DNA from: Lepiota brunneoincarnata | Taxonomy: Eukaryota; Basidiomycota; Agaricomycetes; Agaricales; Agaricaceae | Assembly (NCBI GenBank): GCA_023014365.1 | Contig: JAEBUN010000004.1 | Span: 1,054,001 to 1,118,000 of the forward strand | Reading direction: 5' to 3' | DNA length: 64,000 nt | In this document: positions 46,700-58,621 of the stretch, one piece after another | Layout: every line of letters starts with the position of its first letter | How positions within the stretch are numbered: the first letter of the stretch is position 1 | Notes under the pieces: generated by a model | Seen by the model: the letters and a program-made list of their open reading frames with translations, nothing else | Told to the model about the DNA's origin: nothing | Databases searched by the model: none | Translations under genes and position numbers: made by a program

Positions 46700-47640
46700 C
46701 TAACAAGTGCATGGACCATTGACCTGTGGCGTCTCTGGTCGGAGCGGTATGTTATCATGGAGTTCATCGGGCCTGCGAGATGTTGTTAGTAACGCCCGAG
46801 AAGCTGCGTAGGAGAGGTACTGACGGAAGTTCGGTATCCCGTTCCAGTGCATTCTTAGCAACAGTGACAAATGCCTGTTCTACATTGATAGCATCCTTCG
46901 CAGATGTTTCAAAGTACGGCGTGTTGCCTTTTGACTGGCACCATGCCATGGCGCGTTTCTGGGACACCTTTACCCAAACCATTAGCCACCGCAGTGACCT
47001 GAGTAATCGAGAGCTAACCCGTCTCTTTCCTTCCTCCATATCAATCTTGTTCCCTAGTAGCACAAACGGAAAATTATCTGGGTCATGAGGGCCAGCCTGA
47101 ATCAGGAACTCATCTCGCCAGCTATCAAGAGCGTCGAAGGACTTTGCGTTATTAACATCATAGACCAAGACACAGCAGTCAGCGCCGCGATAGAACGCGA
47201 CCCCCAGAGACTGGAAGCGCTCTTGACCCGCTGTGTCCCATAGCTGGATACCCATCAATACCAGGGTTCTGTACAGAAGTGGACGAGGGACGTACTTGCA
47301 TAGTTGCAAGTTTATCATCCACCACAACTTCCTTTGTTAGGCTAAGTACCTGGTTAGTGCCTGAGGCTAGTAACTTACTCAGGGTGACCCCAGACTCACA
47401 AGTCTGCACCGATAGTCGCTTTGTATTGGTTGTTAAACCTCTTGTTCACATATTGATTCATAAGAGATGTCTTTCCGACACTGAGCACAGGGGGAGAATG
47501 TAAGCTCCGACTGTTAACAGCATCGGCTATGGATGGCTAACCCACTGTCGCCCAGGATGATAACCTATACCAGACCTTTCGTCAGCTAATGCATCGAAAA
47601 TAAGCAAATTGGGACATACCTTCAGGCATACTCGGCCCAT
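46700..47640 (-). CDS. Rab7-type small GTPase, copy 1 (divergent)
   Basis: Start MGRVCLK (47640), intron, [20 protein letters not shown] (P-loop split by an intron), [73 protein letters not shown] and [19 protein letters not shown]. The last exon ends [15 protein letters not shown] at 46700, a CxC prenylation motif. All G-box motifs are intact. It differs from the downstream-numbered neighbour (48092-49038) mainly in the C-terminal hypervariable region, where the canonical Rab7 tail is replaced. Shared intron positions show the pair arose by tandem duplication. Expected role is late endosome/vacuole fusion; the divergent tail suggests altered targeting (inference). Confidence 0.9.
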
Positions 47641-48091
47641 GGTAGCGACAGACAAGGGAATGCAATGGAGTTATGAATGAATGGTCAGAGTGAATAACAA
47701 AGCCGGGGCAGACCAGGCGTTATAGGCGATGCTTCCATTTAGGTCTTATGGGGATGGCCTCTTGTCGCCGCTCGTTACTGTGAGAATCTCCACGAGCGCC
47801 TGTCATCTGTCTACCCGAGTAACCCTGCAGCACTGATGTCATTATCAGTCTTTCTCTCCCTTAGCTTGCAGTAGAGAATGGGTATGTATTGTAAACAACC
47901 ATATGCACTGCGGGGCGGGAGTACAGGCATGAAGCAAATCAACTGGAGGTCAGGGCAAATGCAGGATCATAAAGTTGTGTGGAGAAAAATTAGATCATGG
48001 AAGAACAAGATTGAACATTATGGCGAATATATGAAGTCCAGGTCCCGGACCAGTCAGCTATATGATATACAGACTTCGGTGGCTCTGGCAT
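47641..48091. other. Intergenic between tandem Rab7 genes
   Basis: The 451-bp spacer holds the promoter of copy 1 and the 3' flank of copy 2. A purine-rich plus-strand patch lies at about 47940-48050. No gene recognised. Confidence 0.5.
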
Positions 48092-49038
48092 TCAGCAACT
48101 GCAGCCATAGTTCTGCGAGCTTTCAGAGTCCAACTGAATTGGGTCAGGGTAATCGACATATCTACGTGTAAGCTGTCAGTTCCGGTGTGCGGTGCGAACA
48201 ACAACGGTCGAACGTACAACTGTTCCTCTGCTTCCTGCTGCAAGGCGTTCTTTGCCACCGTCTGAAATGCCTGTTCCACGTTGATGGCCTCCTTGGCAGA
48301 AGTCTCAAAGTAAGGGATGTTGCCCTTTGATTGACACCAAGTCATTGCACGCTTCTGGGTAACCTGCACACCTCATAGTTAGCACCAAAGACGCCAACAC
48401 AAGGCAAGAGAGTCGCTCACCTGGCGTTTACCTTCCTCCACATCTATCTTGTTTCCTAGAACTACGAATGGGAAGTTCTCCGGATCATGGGGACTAGCCT
48501 GGATAAGGAACTCATCGCGCCAGCTGTCAAGCGTCTCGAACGATTTCGCACTATTGACGTCGTAAACGAGCACACAGCAATCCGCACCACGGTAGAAAGC
48601 CACCCCCAATGATTGGAAGCGTTCCTGCCCAGCTGTGTCCCAGAGCTGCAATGACATAAAATTAGTGCTTAGTTGCCTTCTATGTTACCACCCAACCACA
48701 CCTGCATGGTAACCAGTCTGTCATCGACGATAACCTCCTTTGTCAGGCTATTAAGAATTAAGTCCAACGGCCATGCAGGGATCATAGGTGAGACATACAA
48801 GTCCGCTCCAATGGTGGCCTTGTACTGGTTGCTGAAGCGCTTATTCACATACTGGTTCATGAGCGAGGTTTTCCCAACACTAGAGAGGCACCGGTATCAG
48901 AAACATGGGCCAGACCAACACGGAACCAAGAACAGACCCGCTGTCACCTAGAATGATAACCTGATACCAACCAGAAATGAATCATGTAGGAAGCCACAAA
49001 TCAACGGCAGCACACACCTTGAGGAGCACACGACCCAT
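48092..49038 (-). CDS. YPT7: Rab7-type small GTPase, copy 2 (canonical Ypt7)
   Basis: Start MGRVLLK (49038), then [115 protein letters not shown] and [24 protein letters not shown]. The last exon reads [21 protein letters not shown], stop 48092: a typical fungal Rab7/Ypt7 tail with CxC prenylation. Drives homotypic vacuole fusion and autophagosome-vacuole fusion with HOPS. The P-loop intron has the same position as in copy 1. Its start codon faces ATG16 with only 53 bp between. Confidence 0.95.
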
Positions 49039-49091
49039 AATTGCAGAAGGAGGAAGTAAAGCTTACGAGTAACAAGTAAGCAGCAGTTGCA
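49039..49091. promoter_or_regulatory. Bidirectional 53-bp gap between YPT7 and ATG16
   Basis: The two start codons face outward from a 53-bp segment (49039-49091), too short for two separate core promoters. Shared or overlapping promoters and 5' leaders are implied. No TATA box seen. Confidence 0.55.
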
Positions 49092-50168
49092 ATGAGTCGT
49101 GGAGAGGCAGCCCGTCAGCACACCTGCCCGATCGGGAAGTTCAAACTCCGCCCCAAAGCAGACTCTCGCGTCTCTCTCGATCAGGCTTTGGGCGACCTCC
49201 TGATGGCTGAACCCTCGTGGCAAGAGCTCCTCCGCCTCCGCCTCATCGAACGCGACGCCAAGGAGTCTGCATTCTCCTCTGTCATCGAACAGTGTGCGTT
49301 TCGTTACCCCTGTATTCTTGGTCTGGCTCTCAAATAACGCTTGTCAAGATCGCCGGCTTGCTCAGCAGACCAAACTTCTCAAGGAACGCAATGCATCGCT
49401 ACTCCGAGCCGTGAATTCGGTCAAGGCTAGTCCTAACAACTCAACCACCGCTACTCCAGGGACTGCGGACGAGTATGTTCTCTTTACGCCGGCGAAGCCA
49501 GCTCATCATCAACCCTGTTATCAGGAACCCTATCCGCGCTGCATATCTAGCGTCTCTAGAATCTCAAATATCCTCATTACGCGACGAACTGGCGACAGTG
49601 TACAAGACGCAGGGCCAGAATGCCCAACGCCTACTTGCTATGAACGAAACACTACGAGAGAAGGAAGAACTGGCGAGAATAGACTCCGAGAGCCTCAGAA
49701 AATCGAAAGATGAGCTCGCAATTCTCAAACGGAAAGTCGACCAACACGCAGAGTTGATGCAAGAGAAGGACCGGACAATGCAGGTACGCAGTTAACCATA
49801 TCCGATCCGGACGCCATCCTCACCTGATCTACCAGATCCTGCATGACGAAATCAGTACTCTACAACTGGAGTTGGGACAAATAGAAGAACGCAACCAGAA
49901 TCTTCAGAAAGACAACGCTAAACTTTTACAACGGTGGCTCGACGCGAAGCAAGTAGAGGCTAACAAAATGAACGAGGCGAACGAGTTTTATGAGGATATG
50001 CGCTCTCGACATCAGGCCTCTCTAACCGGGAACGGTGCGGACAGCCCTGAAGGATCCCTCTCGGGCTCGGTAAAAGGGGAGCTCAAGGCCAACCATCAGG
50101 CAACAGGGACCCCACAGGGGACACTGTCTCCAGCCTCCAAGATCGTGAATCTGACACCGAATGGTTGA
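49092..50168 (+). CDS. ATG16: Autophagy protein Atg16
   Basis: Coiled-coil subunit of the Atg12-Atg5-Atg16 complex that directs Atg8 lipidation at the phagophore. Start MSRGEAARQHTC at 49092. The N-terminal Atg5-binding type helix is SWQELLRLRLIERDAKESAF, then an intron with an AAG acceptor gives VIEQYRRLAQQTKLLKERN. A Ser/Thr linker and a second intron lead to NPIRAAYLASLESQISSLRD and a long heptad-rich coiled coil (EKEELARIDSESLRKSKDEL, LQLELGQIEERNQNLQKDN). The hallmark LLQRWLDAKQVEANKMNEAN follows, with the stop at 50168. No WD40 domain, as expected for fungal Atg16. Length is near 250 residues, somewhat longer than yeast Atg16. Confidence 0.9.
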
Positions 50169-50558
50169 TTGTGGAGGATTGAGTATCTAGGTTGCTCCGA
50201 TCGTCTTCGTATACCCTTAACATATATATCTTATGCACCTTGTAATGACCAAATTCCCGGAGTTCAGACATCGGCTCGGGGATGGATCAAAGTCACTGTA
50301 TTCGAGAAATAAAAAAAAAGAGAAAGAGAGAGAAATTCAGGTGATCAAGAGATACATAGGGAGAAAGGAAGTATAGACAAGGCAACAGAGCAAGGAAACC
50401 GGCAACCGAAAGGGGTGTTAACTGCTACAGAGCATACTTGTTGCGTTGGTGGACTATAACAATGATCAATCTCGTATCATTTTCAGCATGAACGAGACAA
50501 TGCAAAGGAATGACTGGGGATACAAACATTATAAAAGTAGTGACTCGGCAAAAAATAG
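50169..50558. other. Intergenic between convergent genes
   Basis: The 390 bp lie between the 3' ends of ATG16 (+) and the RNA-binding protein (-), including an A/G-rich patch at about 50305-50375. No gene seen. Confidence 0.5.
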
Positions 50559-52064
50559 TTACGCTTGGCCTGGCATGGACGCATCAGCACCTTGTTGACC
50601 GGCGGCAGCTTGTTGACCATAGTATCCTTGATGCCGAAGTCAGTCGTCTGGATCAAATGACAGACAAGGTCCAGCTGCTCACCACCCCAGTAATTCGAAT
50701 AATAGGTGTTAGGATCCGCACCACCCCACTGAGCTTGACCGGCTTGACCGGCCGCATTAGGATCTGCAACCCCTTGCTGGGGCGCACCAGTCAACCCAAG
50801 AGCAGCACCTCCGGCTGCTGGCTGGGGCATCCCAGGTGACGTGGCGCCAGGCGCACCTGGTTGCCCTGTGGCTTGGCCTGGGAATCCGGCATAAGCACCA
50901 AAACCGTATTGACCATAAGTGTTGGGTTGGGGCATCCCATACATGGGCTATTAGCACAAAATGAGCCGTTGAAACTGTTGTGAGCAGAAAAACCATACCA
51001 TGCTAGCATATGGAGCCGCGGTCGTGGTTGGGCTCATTGCTGCCGGCTGCGCCGGGGCCGCTCCATCAGCGCGATCCTTGCCCCAACTGCATTTGATGGG
51101 CCTTCCGTGAACCATTTGACCTTGCAACTGGACAATGGCCATGGCAGCATGCTCGTGGGTGTCCAGCTTCACAAAGGCGAAGCCTCGATCAGCCTGCATG
51201 CGAATCTCTGAGAGATAGCCGATGGACTGGAATAGCGGAATCAAATCCGCCTGAGTGCAGTAAGGGACGAGGTTCCCGACATAGACCGTGGTATTGTAGG
51301 CAGGGGTCTGTTGGACAACAGCTTCGTAAGAGAGTGGTCCGCCCTGGAAGTTGATAGGGGCGGGCGCCCCACCAGCGCCACCAGCAGGACGGGGAGACTG
51401 CGTAGTAGTGGGTGGTCCGCCCTGCGTTTTTTGATTGGCCCAGTTGACACGAATAGCACGAGAGCCTAGCCATTCACCATTCATAGTAGCGATGGCCTGC
51501 TCGGCATCAGTCTTGTCTCGGAAGGCGAGGAAACCGTAACCACGAGATTTTCCGGAATTCATGTCCCACATTACTCGAGCGTCGGACAATGTCCCAAAGG
51601 CACTAAAGGCCTTGCCAAGAACCGCGTCGTCGACCTCGGGACTAAGATCCCCGACGAAAACGTGGTAGTGGCCGGAGGTGTCCTCCTTGTTTTGCTGACC
51701 CTGGTAAGCCCAGTTGACTCGTATTTCGGTATCAAAAATTTTGCGTCCGTTAAGAGTCTGCAGCGCGGTCTCGGCGGCGCGCATATCCATGTATTCGACG
51801 AAACCATAATTGAGACCCCCATGCTGATAATTACGGTCGGGGATGATCTTGACATGCTGAACGGGGCCAGCGACGGCAAAAATCTCTGTAAGCATGTATT
51901 CTGTAACTCGGGGACTCAAGTTCCCAACGTAGAGGTGAGCGCGTCGCTGCGGTTGCAAAGGCGAGATAGCGATGTGAGACAAGATCAGGGATCGTAAAGG
52001 CAAGAGCAGGGCAGTTGGCACGTACCGGAGCCTCCGCTGGTCCTCCCATACCCATTGGATTCAT
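50559..52064 (-). CDS. PUB1: Three-RRM RNA-binding protein (Pub1/TIA-1 type)
   Basis: Start MNPMGMGGPAEAP (52064), intron, then RRM1 (AHLYVGNLSPRVTEYML; RNP1 NYGFVEYMD), RRM2 (HVFVGDLSPEVDDAVLGKA; RNP1 RGYGFLAFRD), a Pro/Gly linker and RRM3 (TTVYVGNLVPYCTQADLIPL; RNP1 RGFAFVKLD; PIKCSWGKDR). The C-terminal tail is Gly/Gln/Pro/Ala-rich, prion-like (PMYGMPQPNTYGQYGFGAYA). It continues through an intron to YYGQQAAAGQQGADASMPGQ and stops at 50559. Domain order and the C-terminal low-complexity tail match yeast Pub1 and animal TIA-1: poly(U)/AU-rich RNA binding, mRNA stability and stress-granule assembly. The 5' flank (52190-52250) is strongly CT-rich on the coding strand. Confidence 0.9.
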
Positions 52065-52337
52065 GATTTAGAAAGATGAAAGAAATGAGACCTATGAGAC
52101 AGCGTCAGTGGGGGGGAAACAAGCGGGGGAGGGGAAGAAAGCATACGAAAGACAGGGCAAACAGCAGACAGTATAGGATAGAGAAGTCCGTCACAGAGGA
52201 GAGGAAATAGACGAGAGGAGAGGAGAGGAAAAAGAAAAAGAGAAGATACTGAGAGACAGACGAGATGACAGTCAAGAGCAAAGCAAGGCCTAACTCTCGT
52301 GGGAGTTTTCTGATCACATAAGTAATATTTCCCTAAT

Positions 52338-53511
52338 CTACTTGCTCGTAGGCACATTCAGCAGTACATTGCCATTACCACTCGGGATATATGTCACGTT
52401 AGGGTTATTTGCCAGCGACTGGACAATCGCCTTGCTCGCTTCAATCTTTCGCAACGCCACAAAGCCGTCCCCTGCCTTCTCTAACGCTCGCGAAATCGTT
52501 GCAGCCGCTTCAGCTTCTCCCTCGGCACGTATGACAGCAGCTTGCCGTTCTTGCTCAGCCTACTCAACAGCGATAAGCGCATGCTCAGACTTCAAATCTC
52601 ATCACCCACCTTCTCCACAATGAATTTAGCACGCTCAGCATCTACGGGGATGAGTGATACTCGAATACAATTAGTGGAAGAATGTCCATACCTTGCTGAG
52701 CAATTTGTTTGGCTTCAACAGCTTGCGTAAATTCCTATAGGCCGAGGGTCAGTCTACGGTGTACCCCGCTAGCAAAAACACCAACCTTGCCGAAGGTGAG
52801 ATGAGTAATAGATACATCTTCCAACTTTATGTTGAACTCCCCGGCACGTTGAAGGAGGTCAGCACGGATGCGAGAAGAAACCTGCAGGGAATTACTGCAT
52901 GGTTCTCGGGAGACAAGATGACTCCTACCCACCACTTCACGCTGTGTAATCAGTTCAGCCGCATCAAACTGAGCAACGATACTCTTCAAAACTTCGTTTC
53001 CAATCGAAGGTAATACCCTCTCATCATAATCCGTTCCAAGGCTCTGGTAAATCCTAGACAAGTGATCGACGTCGGGTCTCGACAGAACACGCAGCGTTAT
53101 AGAGACCATCTGCAAATCTTTGGAACCTGTTGTGGTGGATATATTCTGCGAAGACCATGAGCAATTTCGAAGGACCAAATGCAGAACTCTCGGCTCACCC
53201 GAGGTTTGATGCGACAGTCATAGAGAATAGCGCGCTGTAACCAGGGAACAAGAAGGTGTGTGCCCTCTCCGGTAGCCTAATTTCAAAGTATGTTTGCCAT
53301 TCATGAAGACGTGACAAAGCGGAGATACCTTGTCCTTTACGCCAGAGAAACGATCGAACATGACTGCACGGTACCCTCCTGGGACATCGTAGATGCTGGC
53401 CTGAACAAGAGCCGCGGCAATTCCAAGGGGGACTGGAAAAAAAGTCAGCATAGATCAACGCTTTGTAAATGACTGACCTATCAGTCTGCCAGCATTTTGG
53501 GCGAACGCCAT
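52338..53511 (-). CDS. PHB1: Prohibitin 1
   Basis: Inner-mitochondrial-membrane SPFH protein that forms a ring complex with Phb2 and chaperones respiratory subunits. Start [11 protein letters not shown] (53511), intron, [20 protein letters not shown] (membrane anchor), [55 protein letters not shown] and [20 protein letters not shown]. Then come [51 protein letters not shown] and [18 protein letters not shown], ending [10 protein letters not shown] at 52338. Motifs match Phb1 rather than Phb2. All exon joins keep frame; no defect. Confidence 0.95.
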
Positions 53512-53649
53512 GGCTTGGTTGGATGAAGGATATTTGCTTGCTGAGACAGGTTGGGATCGAGCCAAACAAACACCAACGCGTCACCCGGCCTCGGCATTGC
53601 ACAACCTCATCAACACATCACGGTGATAACCGGAACCGATTCAGGAAAT

Positions 53650-56091
53650 CTATTCTAAAGGCAAATCACCTCGTCGCTCGCCTTCCATCCTCGCCGAACG
53701 ACTCCCAAATTGCATCGCCCGCTTCTTCCGAGCGCCGGCTAGCTCCAGGCCAACTTTTTTCATGGCCAATCTTAGCAACATCTTATCCCCTACGCCAGCA
53801 TCCAGTCGAGGATCCATCTTATGGTGAGCCGGCAACGCAACCAGGAAGGAAACCAGATCGAGGGACAGGAATGGGTGCCTTGTCTCTTTTCCATGTGAGG
53901 AAGCAATGCGGTCGTCCCTTCCAAGATTTCTTACCGGAATGCGATCGAGGTCAAGTTGTAACTACAGGTGCATCAGACAATTAGCTTACAGGCACACCGA
54001 AATACTATACCTCCTCGACCGCAGCACGCCACCCACCAGAATTAAATGCCGATCTGTGCCGTCCGTATCCCCCCAGAAGCTCATCAGAACCAAGCCCATT
54101 GAGCAACACGCGAGCTGTGCTTGTATATGGCCTGGGCTCCGATTCCGGCTGGTTCTTGATCACACCGACTCCTCTAGAAGCAAACCAGAGGGCAAGGGCA
54201 AGGCTCTAACGAGACTCAGCTTTCTCAGAGAAAGGGGACGAAAGGCCTCACTAGATCCATAACCGTCCTACTCGGAAACATAATTGACTCCACGAGAGGC
54301 CTTGCCTCTTGTGTTTCCTGTGATCATTCCGCTCATGCCGTCTGCCATCATTCAATTACTTGCACATACCTCGTATGGAACATCTATCTCGACCTACAAT
54401 CCCGAAATTCATGCCGAAAGCACAGCGAAAAAAAAATTTCACGATCTTACAAAATTCCAGGTCCGTCTGGGGCAGACCCGACGAAGTTCCTCAAGTTCCT
54501 CCAAGCCAGAAATTCTGTCTGGGACCGCATATGAAGTATCGCATCGCGCCACTTGTCCATTTCGTCCTCCTCTCTGTTGCCCAAACCCTAGTAGTGTGCC
54601 GGATGTTCCTTCTATGCGCGTCCTAATCTTGCGAGGGTTCTCAAATGCAACATTTAACAAGTCGATAGGCTCATCTTGTTGTACATGCCTACCATAGGGT
54701 TTAAACACAACCTTATGAAATCGAAAAAAGGTAATCACCTGTCAGCAAAATAACAGAGAGCAGCAGAATCTATACCCCCACTAAACAGGATGGCCACTCT
54801 AGGTCGACCTGGACTATTGCACCGTCAGAGACTTCCGACTGCAAGAAAAAGGAGCCAAACCAACCCGGGTTGAGGAATGCCCCTGACTTGAAACTTTACA
54901 CTCTTATCGAGTTCCGCTATCAGCCGATCGACTGGATCCTGTAAATAATCGGGTATTTTTTCCAGAGAAACCGGCCCTGGGATATTCCCTTCCGGAATAT
55001 CCGTGTTGACTTTAGCCAGAGTAGCCTGTGACATCGCTGAGTTGATTCTCCTGCTTAACGGGATAAACCTTACGTATGGTAGCCCTGGTTTGAATGAAAA
55101 TGGGTTTCTTGCAATTCTGTGAATGCAAATATCAAATACCGAAGCGATCTATTCCATGGAGTCGGTATGGTTTCCGGACAACGACAAAGATACCCACATC
55201 AGCCCCTGCAGTCAATTCCGACAATCGAAGGCAGAAAATCCATCCTGTATCAACCTCTTCGAAAGAAAAATGGACGTCTGGCCCGTCCGAGACCGACGAT
55301 AAGACAAAATAAGGCTGGATGCTGGTAGGCCGGTGGACTAAAAGGGATCTCCTGCCGAGAGGATCACGAGCAAAGTAGAGCGATTGTGTTTTCGCCTCGA
55401 CAGACTATCAGTTTATTCGCGCAAACCCATCTGAATACTGGTCGTACATGATAAAAGGCAAAGGCGTAGCTGGAAAATACCATGTGAACCTAGATCGGAA
55501 CATACGAGGACGTGATAAGTGGTACATACGGGCCCTCAATGTTTCCCAATAATACCGAGACATCTTCCACGGAAGTTATTTTGCACAAGTCTTGGAAAAG
55601 CTTGACCCCGTCATTCTCGTGAGGCAATACCTTGGAACGGATTAGATACCCAGGCATGTCAAGCACTCTCTATAACGAACCTCGATTCCATCGAATATCT
55701 ACTCATATTGTCAGAAGTCTAGCCCGGAAGCAGACGAACAGTGTTCACTTTCCTCTCCGTTCCAACAAAGTATGGCTCCATCTTTATAGTGAGGCTGAGT
55801 CACCGTTGCATCGCCGCGTAATTGAAGCTCTGAAGCGAAGCAATCCAAAATCAACTCTCGAGATCTAACTAGGCCCGTGGTCTGAGCCTGCAAGGGTAAT
55901 ATGGTTCGAATCATGCTCTGTGCATCGGGACCTGCAATGTTTCTCTACGAAGTCAACCCAGCTAAGGTACAATGGTTCGCAAAACCGGACATACCACGCG
56001 CCACGTTCTTGGCTCTGAGCCTCTCAAGCGCTTTCTCCGAAGGCGATGCAGAATCTCCCGCTGTCCATAGGGATACGCAAACGCCGCACAT
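53650..56091 (-). CDS. ASNSD1-like asparagine synthetase-domain protein (yeast YML096W type)
   Basis: Start MCGVCVSLWTAGDSASPS (56091): Cys2 is the N-terminal nucleophile of class II glutamine amidotransferases. Many short introns follow. The synthetase domain shows the PP-loop VAILFSGGIDSAALCYFA, EPIDLLNVAFENPRK, VPDRISGLEELEELRRVCP-type helix, TWNF-VEIDVPYE, ARPLVESIMFPSRTVMDL, a SRVLLNGLGSDELLGGY-like SDE segment, RHPFLSLDLVSFLVALPAH, DAGVGDKMLLRLAMKKVGL and KKRAMQFGSRSARMEGERR, stop 53650. The GVGDKMLLR and RAMQFGSRSARM tail is typical of ASNSD1 relatives, not of canonical Asn1. Whether the protein makes asparagine is not established. All joins tested are in frame. Only 138 bp separate its stop from the PHB1 start. 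Confidence 0.88.
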
Positions 56092-56304
56092 AATACCGAA
56101 GACGACGGCGAGTAAGCAGAAGCGAAAAAGAACGCAGGGAATCTAAATTGGGAAATCCCGAATCGGATCCCCAACAACCAAGATCGGGATTCTTTTCAAG
56201 CACAGGAACAAGTCAACATTTGTATATTCACGCTGATTAGAGGTGTTGATGGAAGGACTCTATATAGCAGGGCGATGTGTACTTGATTCAGATAGTGAAT
56301 GTAC

Positions 56305-58320
56305 TTATGTGTTGTAGGCGCTCGCAGAAACGTTACCACCACGGCCAGTCCAGTTGACGTCTGTGACACAAAGTATGTTAGCTTACGAGGGGATGCGGAG
56401 ATACTTCAGCATCTTACGGATGTCTTGTCCTGCTTTGAATTTGTCGTTCTCTTTGCCGGGAAGAACTCGGAAGGTGTGGGCGCCGAAGTAATCGCGCTAG
56501 CCACAAGTTAAGCTCCCTTCTCTTCCTGGACTTCCGGGGTGCTTACCTGTGCTTGCAGAAGGTTGGCTGGAATTATCTCGCTCCGATATCCGTCGAAAAA
56601 TGCAAGGGCGGTGCTGAATGCCGGGGTAGGGATGCCCCAAAGCACTGCCTGGGCAATAATACGCCTCCAACCTGGCTGCGCCTTGTGAACGGCTGCAGAG
56701 ACGATGAGTTAATGTTGCTGAGACTGATCAAATGAACTCACCCTTGTTGAAGAAATCGTCAAAAAGGAGCGATTCAAGCTTAGAGTTCTTCTGGTAAGCT
56801 GCGGTGATATCACCAAGGAAAACACTCTTAACACGGCGGGGGAACAGGTCAGAGAATGTTCAGAAATAGCGAGTGGGGTAGTAAACCTTGATAATGCATC
56901 CTCCACGCCACATCTTAGCGATGCCAGCGTAGTTCAAATTCCAGCCAAGCTAAGTTCGATGTCATCATCTGTGCAACATACCGTCCCTGCTGGCGCACCT
57001 CCTTGGCCGTCTCACGCATAAGCATGAATCCCTGCGTGTAGGAAATAATCTTGGAAGCGTAAAGGGCCTGTTCCAGATCGTCGATGAATTGCTTCTTATC
57101 TCCTTTGAAGGGTTCTTTCTGGGGGCCAGCGATAACTTTGCTGGCACGCACACGTTCCTCTTTGATAGCTGAGAGACAACGAGCGAATACAGCCTCGCCA
57201 ATCAGGGTCACTGGATTCTTTGCTAAATAATGTGACCAGCGTTAAAAGAAAAAAGGGCTTGCCTGCAGTGCCAGATTCCAGAGCCGCAATTGCGGTCCAT
57301 TTCCCAGTTCCCTTTTGGCCAGCTTGGTCGAGAATTTTTGAAACAACGGGAGCACCGTCATCATCATTAAACTTAAGGATGTTGGCGGTGATCTCGATGA
57401 GGAAAGAATCAAGTACGCCCCTGTTCCATTGGAAAAATATATCAGCAATTTCATGCTCCGGGAGTCCCAGCCCACGTTTCAAGATGTCATAGGCCTCTGC
57501 AATGAGTTGCATATCGCCATACTCGATCCCTGAAATGAGCGATGAGTAGCAATCAAACACCACAATCTTTATAGCTCACCATTGTGGACCATCTTGACGT
57601 AGTGGCCGGAGCCAGTTTCACCAACCCAGTCACAGCAGGGGTCCCCATTGACCTGTGCAGCGGTCTTCTGGAAGATTTCTTTGATTGCTGGCCATGCATC
57701 TGGGTGGCCGCCGGGCATGAGGGAGGGACCGTGACGTGCACCCTCTTCACCTCCAGAGACACCAGAACCAACGAAAAGGATACCCTTAGCGTCAAGCTCC
57801 TGGGTACGGCGAATGGAGTCGGGATAGTGAGAGTTACCGCCATCGATAATGATGTCACCCTTTTCAAGATGAGGTACTAATTGTTTGATGAAGTCATCGA
57901 CAGCAGAGCCAGCCTTCACAAGTAGGATGATTTTGCGGGGTCGCTTGAGCTTGGCGATGAGCTCTTCGACTGAGTGTGCGCCCTGAACTTTTGTGCCTTG
58001 TCCAAATATTAGAAGACTGCTCTCTCCATACGGCTCCAGGAATACCTTTAGCTTCATTTGCGAGGAAGTGATCAACTTTGCTCGTGGTACGGTTATATGC
58101 AACCACATTGAATCCCTTTATCATTCATGTTGAGGATCAAGTTTTGACCCTGTGATTCTTAAGCCCGGGGGATGGACATCGCGAGCCATCGACGCTCACC
58201 ATAACAGCGAGGCCAATCAAGCCAATGTCGCCGCTAGATAGGGACCGTCCGGCGTCTGCGTCAGCATGACGTTGGCGCAGAGGAGCTCTATCATCAAGGG
58301 AGATCTACTCACGTAGCCAT
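56305..58320 (-). CDS. GND1: 6-phosphogluconate dehydrogenase, decarboxylating
   Basis: Third oxidative pentose-phosphate enzyme: 6-phosphogluconate + NADP+ to ribulose-5-phosphate, CO2 and NADPH. Start [14 protein letters not shown] (58320, first intron after the second codon's partner), then [80 protein letters not shown] and the family signature [19 protein letters not shown]. Then [62 protein letters not shown] and the end [11 protein letters not shown] at 56305. Roughly ten introns, all in phase. Cytosolic; no defects. Divergent from the oxysterol-binding protein gene with 301 bp between. Confidence 0.95.
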
Positions 58321-58621
58321 AGTTGCAGCCAGGTGGTGGTAGTGGTTTGAGAGAAGGGTAGGAGCCAGCGACAATGGTGCTGGCGGCCCGGGTTAGATTT
58401 GGGGTATCCATATCAGCTTAATCATCGGTGATGATCGATTTCCGACATGGACCAAGGTAGAACGGTGAGGGAGACCAAGGACACTGTGGCATCTCCTACG
58501 TCCGAAGTCAAGTAATAATGCACAGCCTTTTACGATGGGTCGCTTCGACTACTTGTAGTGACCATGGGACCGTGTTCCGTTCCTTCCAACAAGTACGGAT
58601 TCAAGCTTCAAGTATTACGTC
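58321..58621. promoter_or_regulatory. Divergent promoter region (GND1 / oxysterol-binding protein)
   Basis: The 301 bp lie between outward-facing start codons. No distinct box identified; upstream exons of the plus-strand gene cannot be excluded. Confidence 0.4.
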
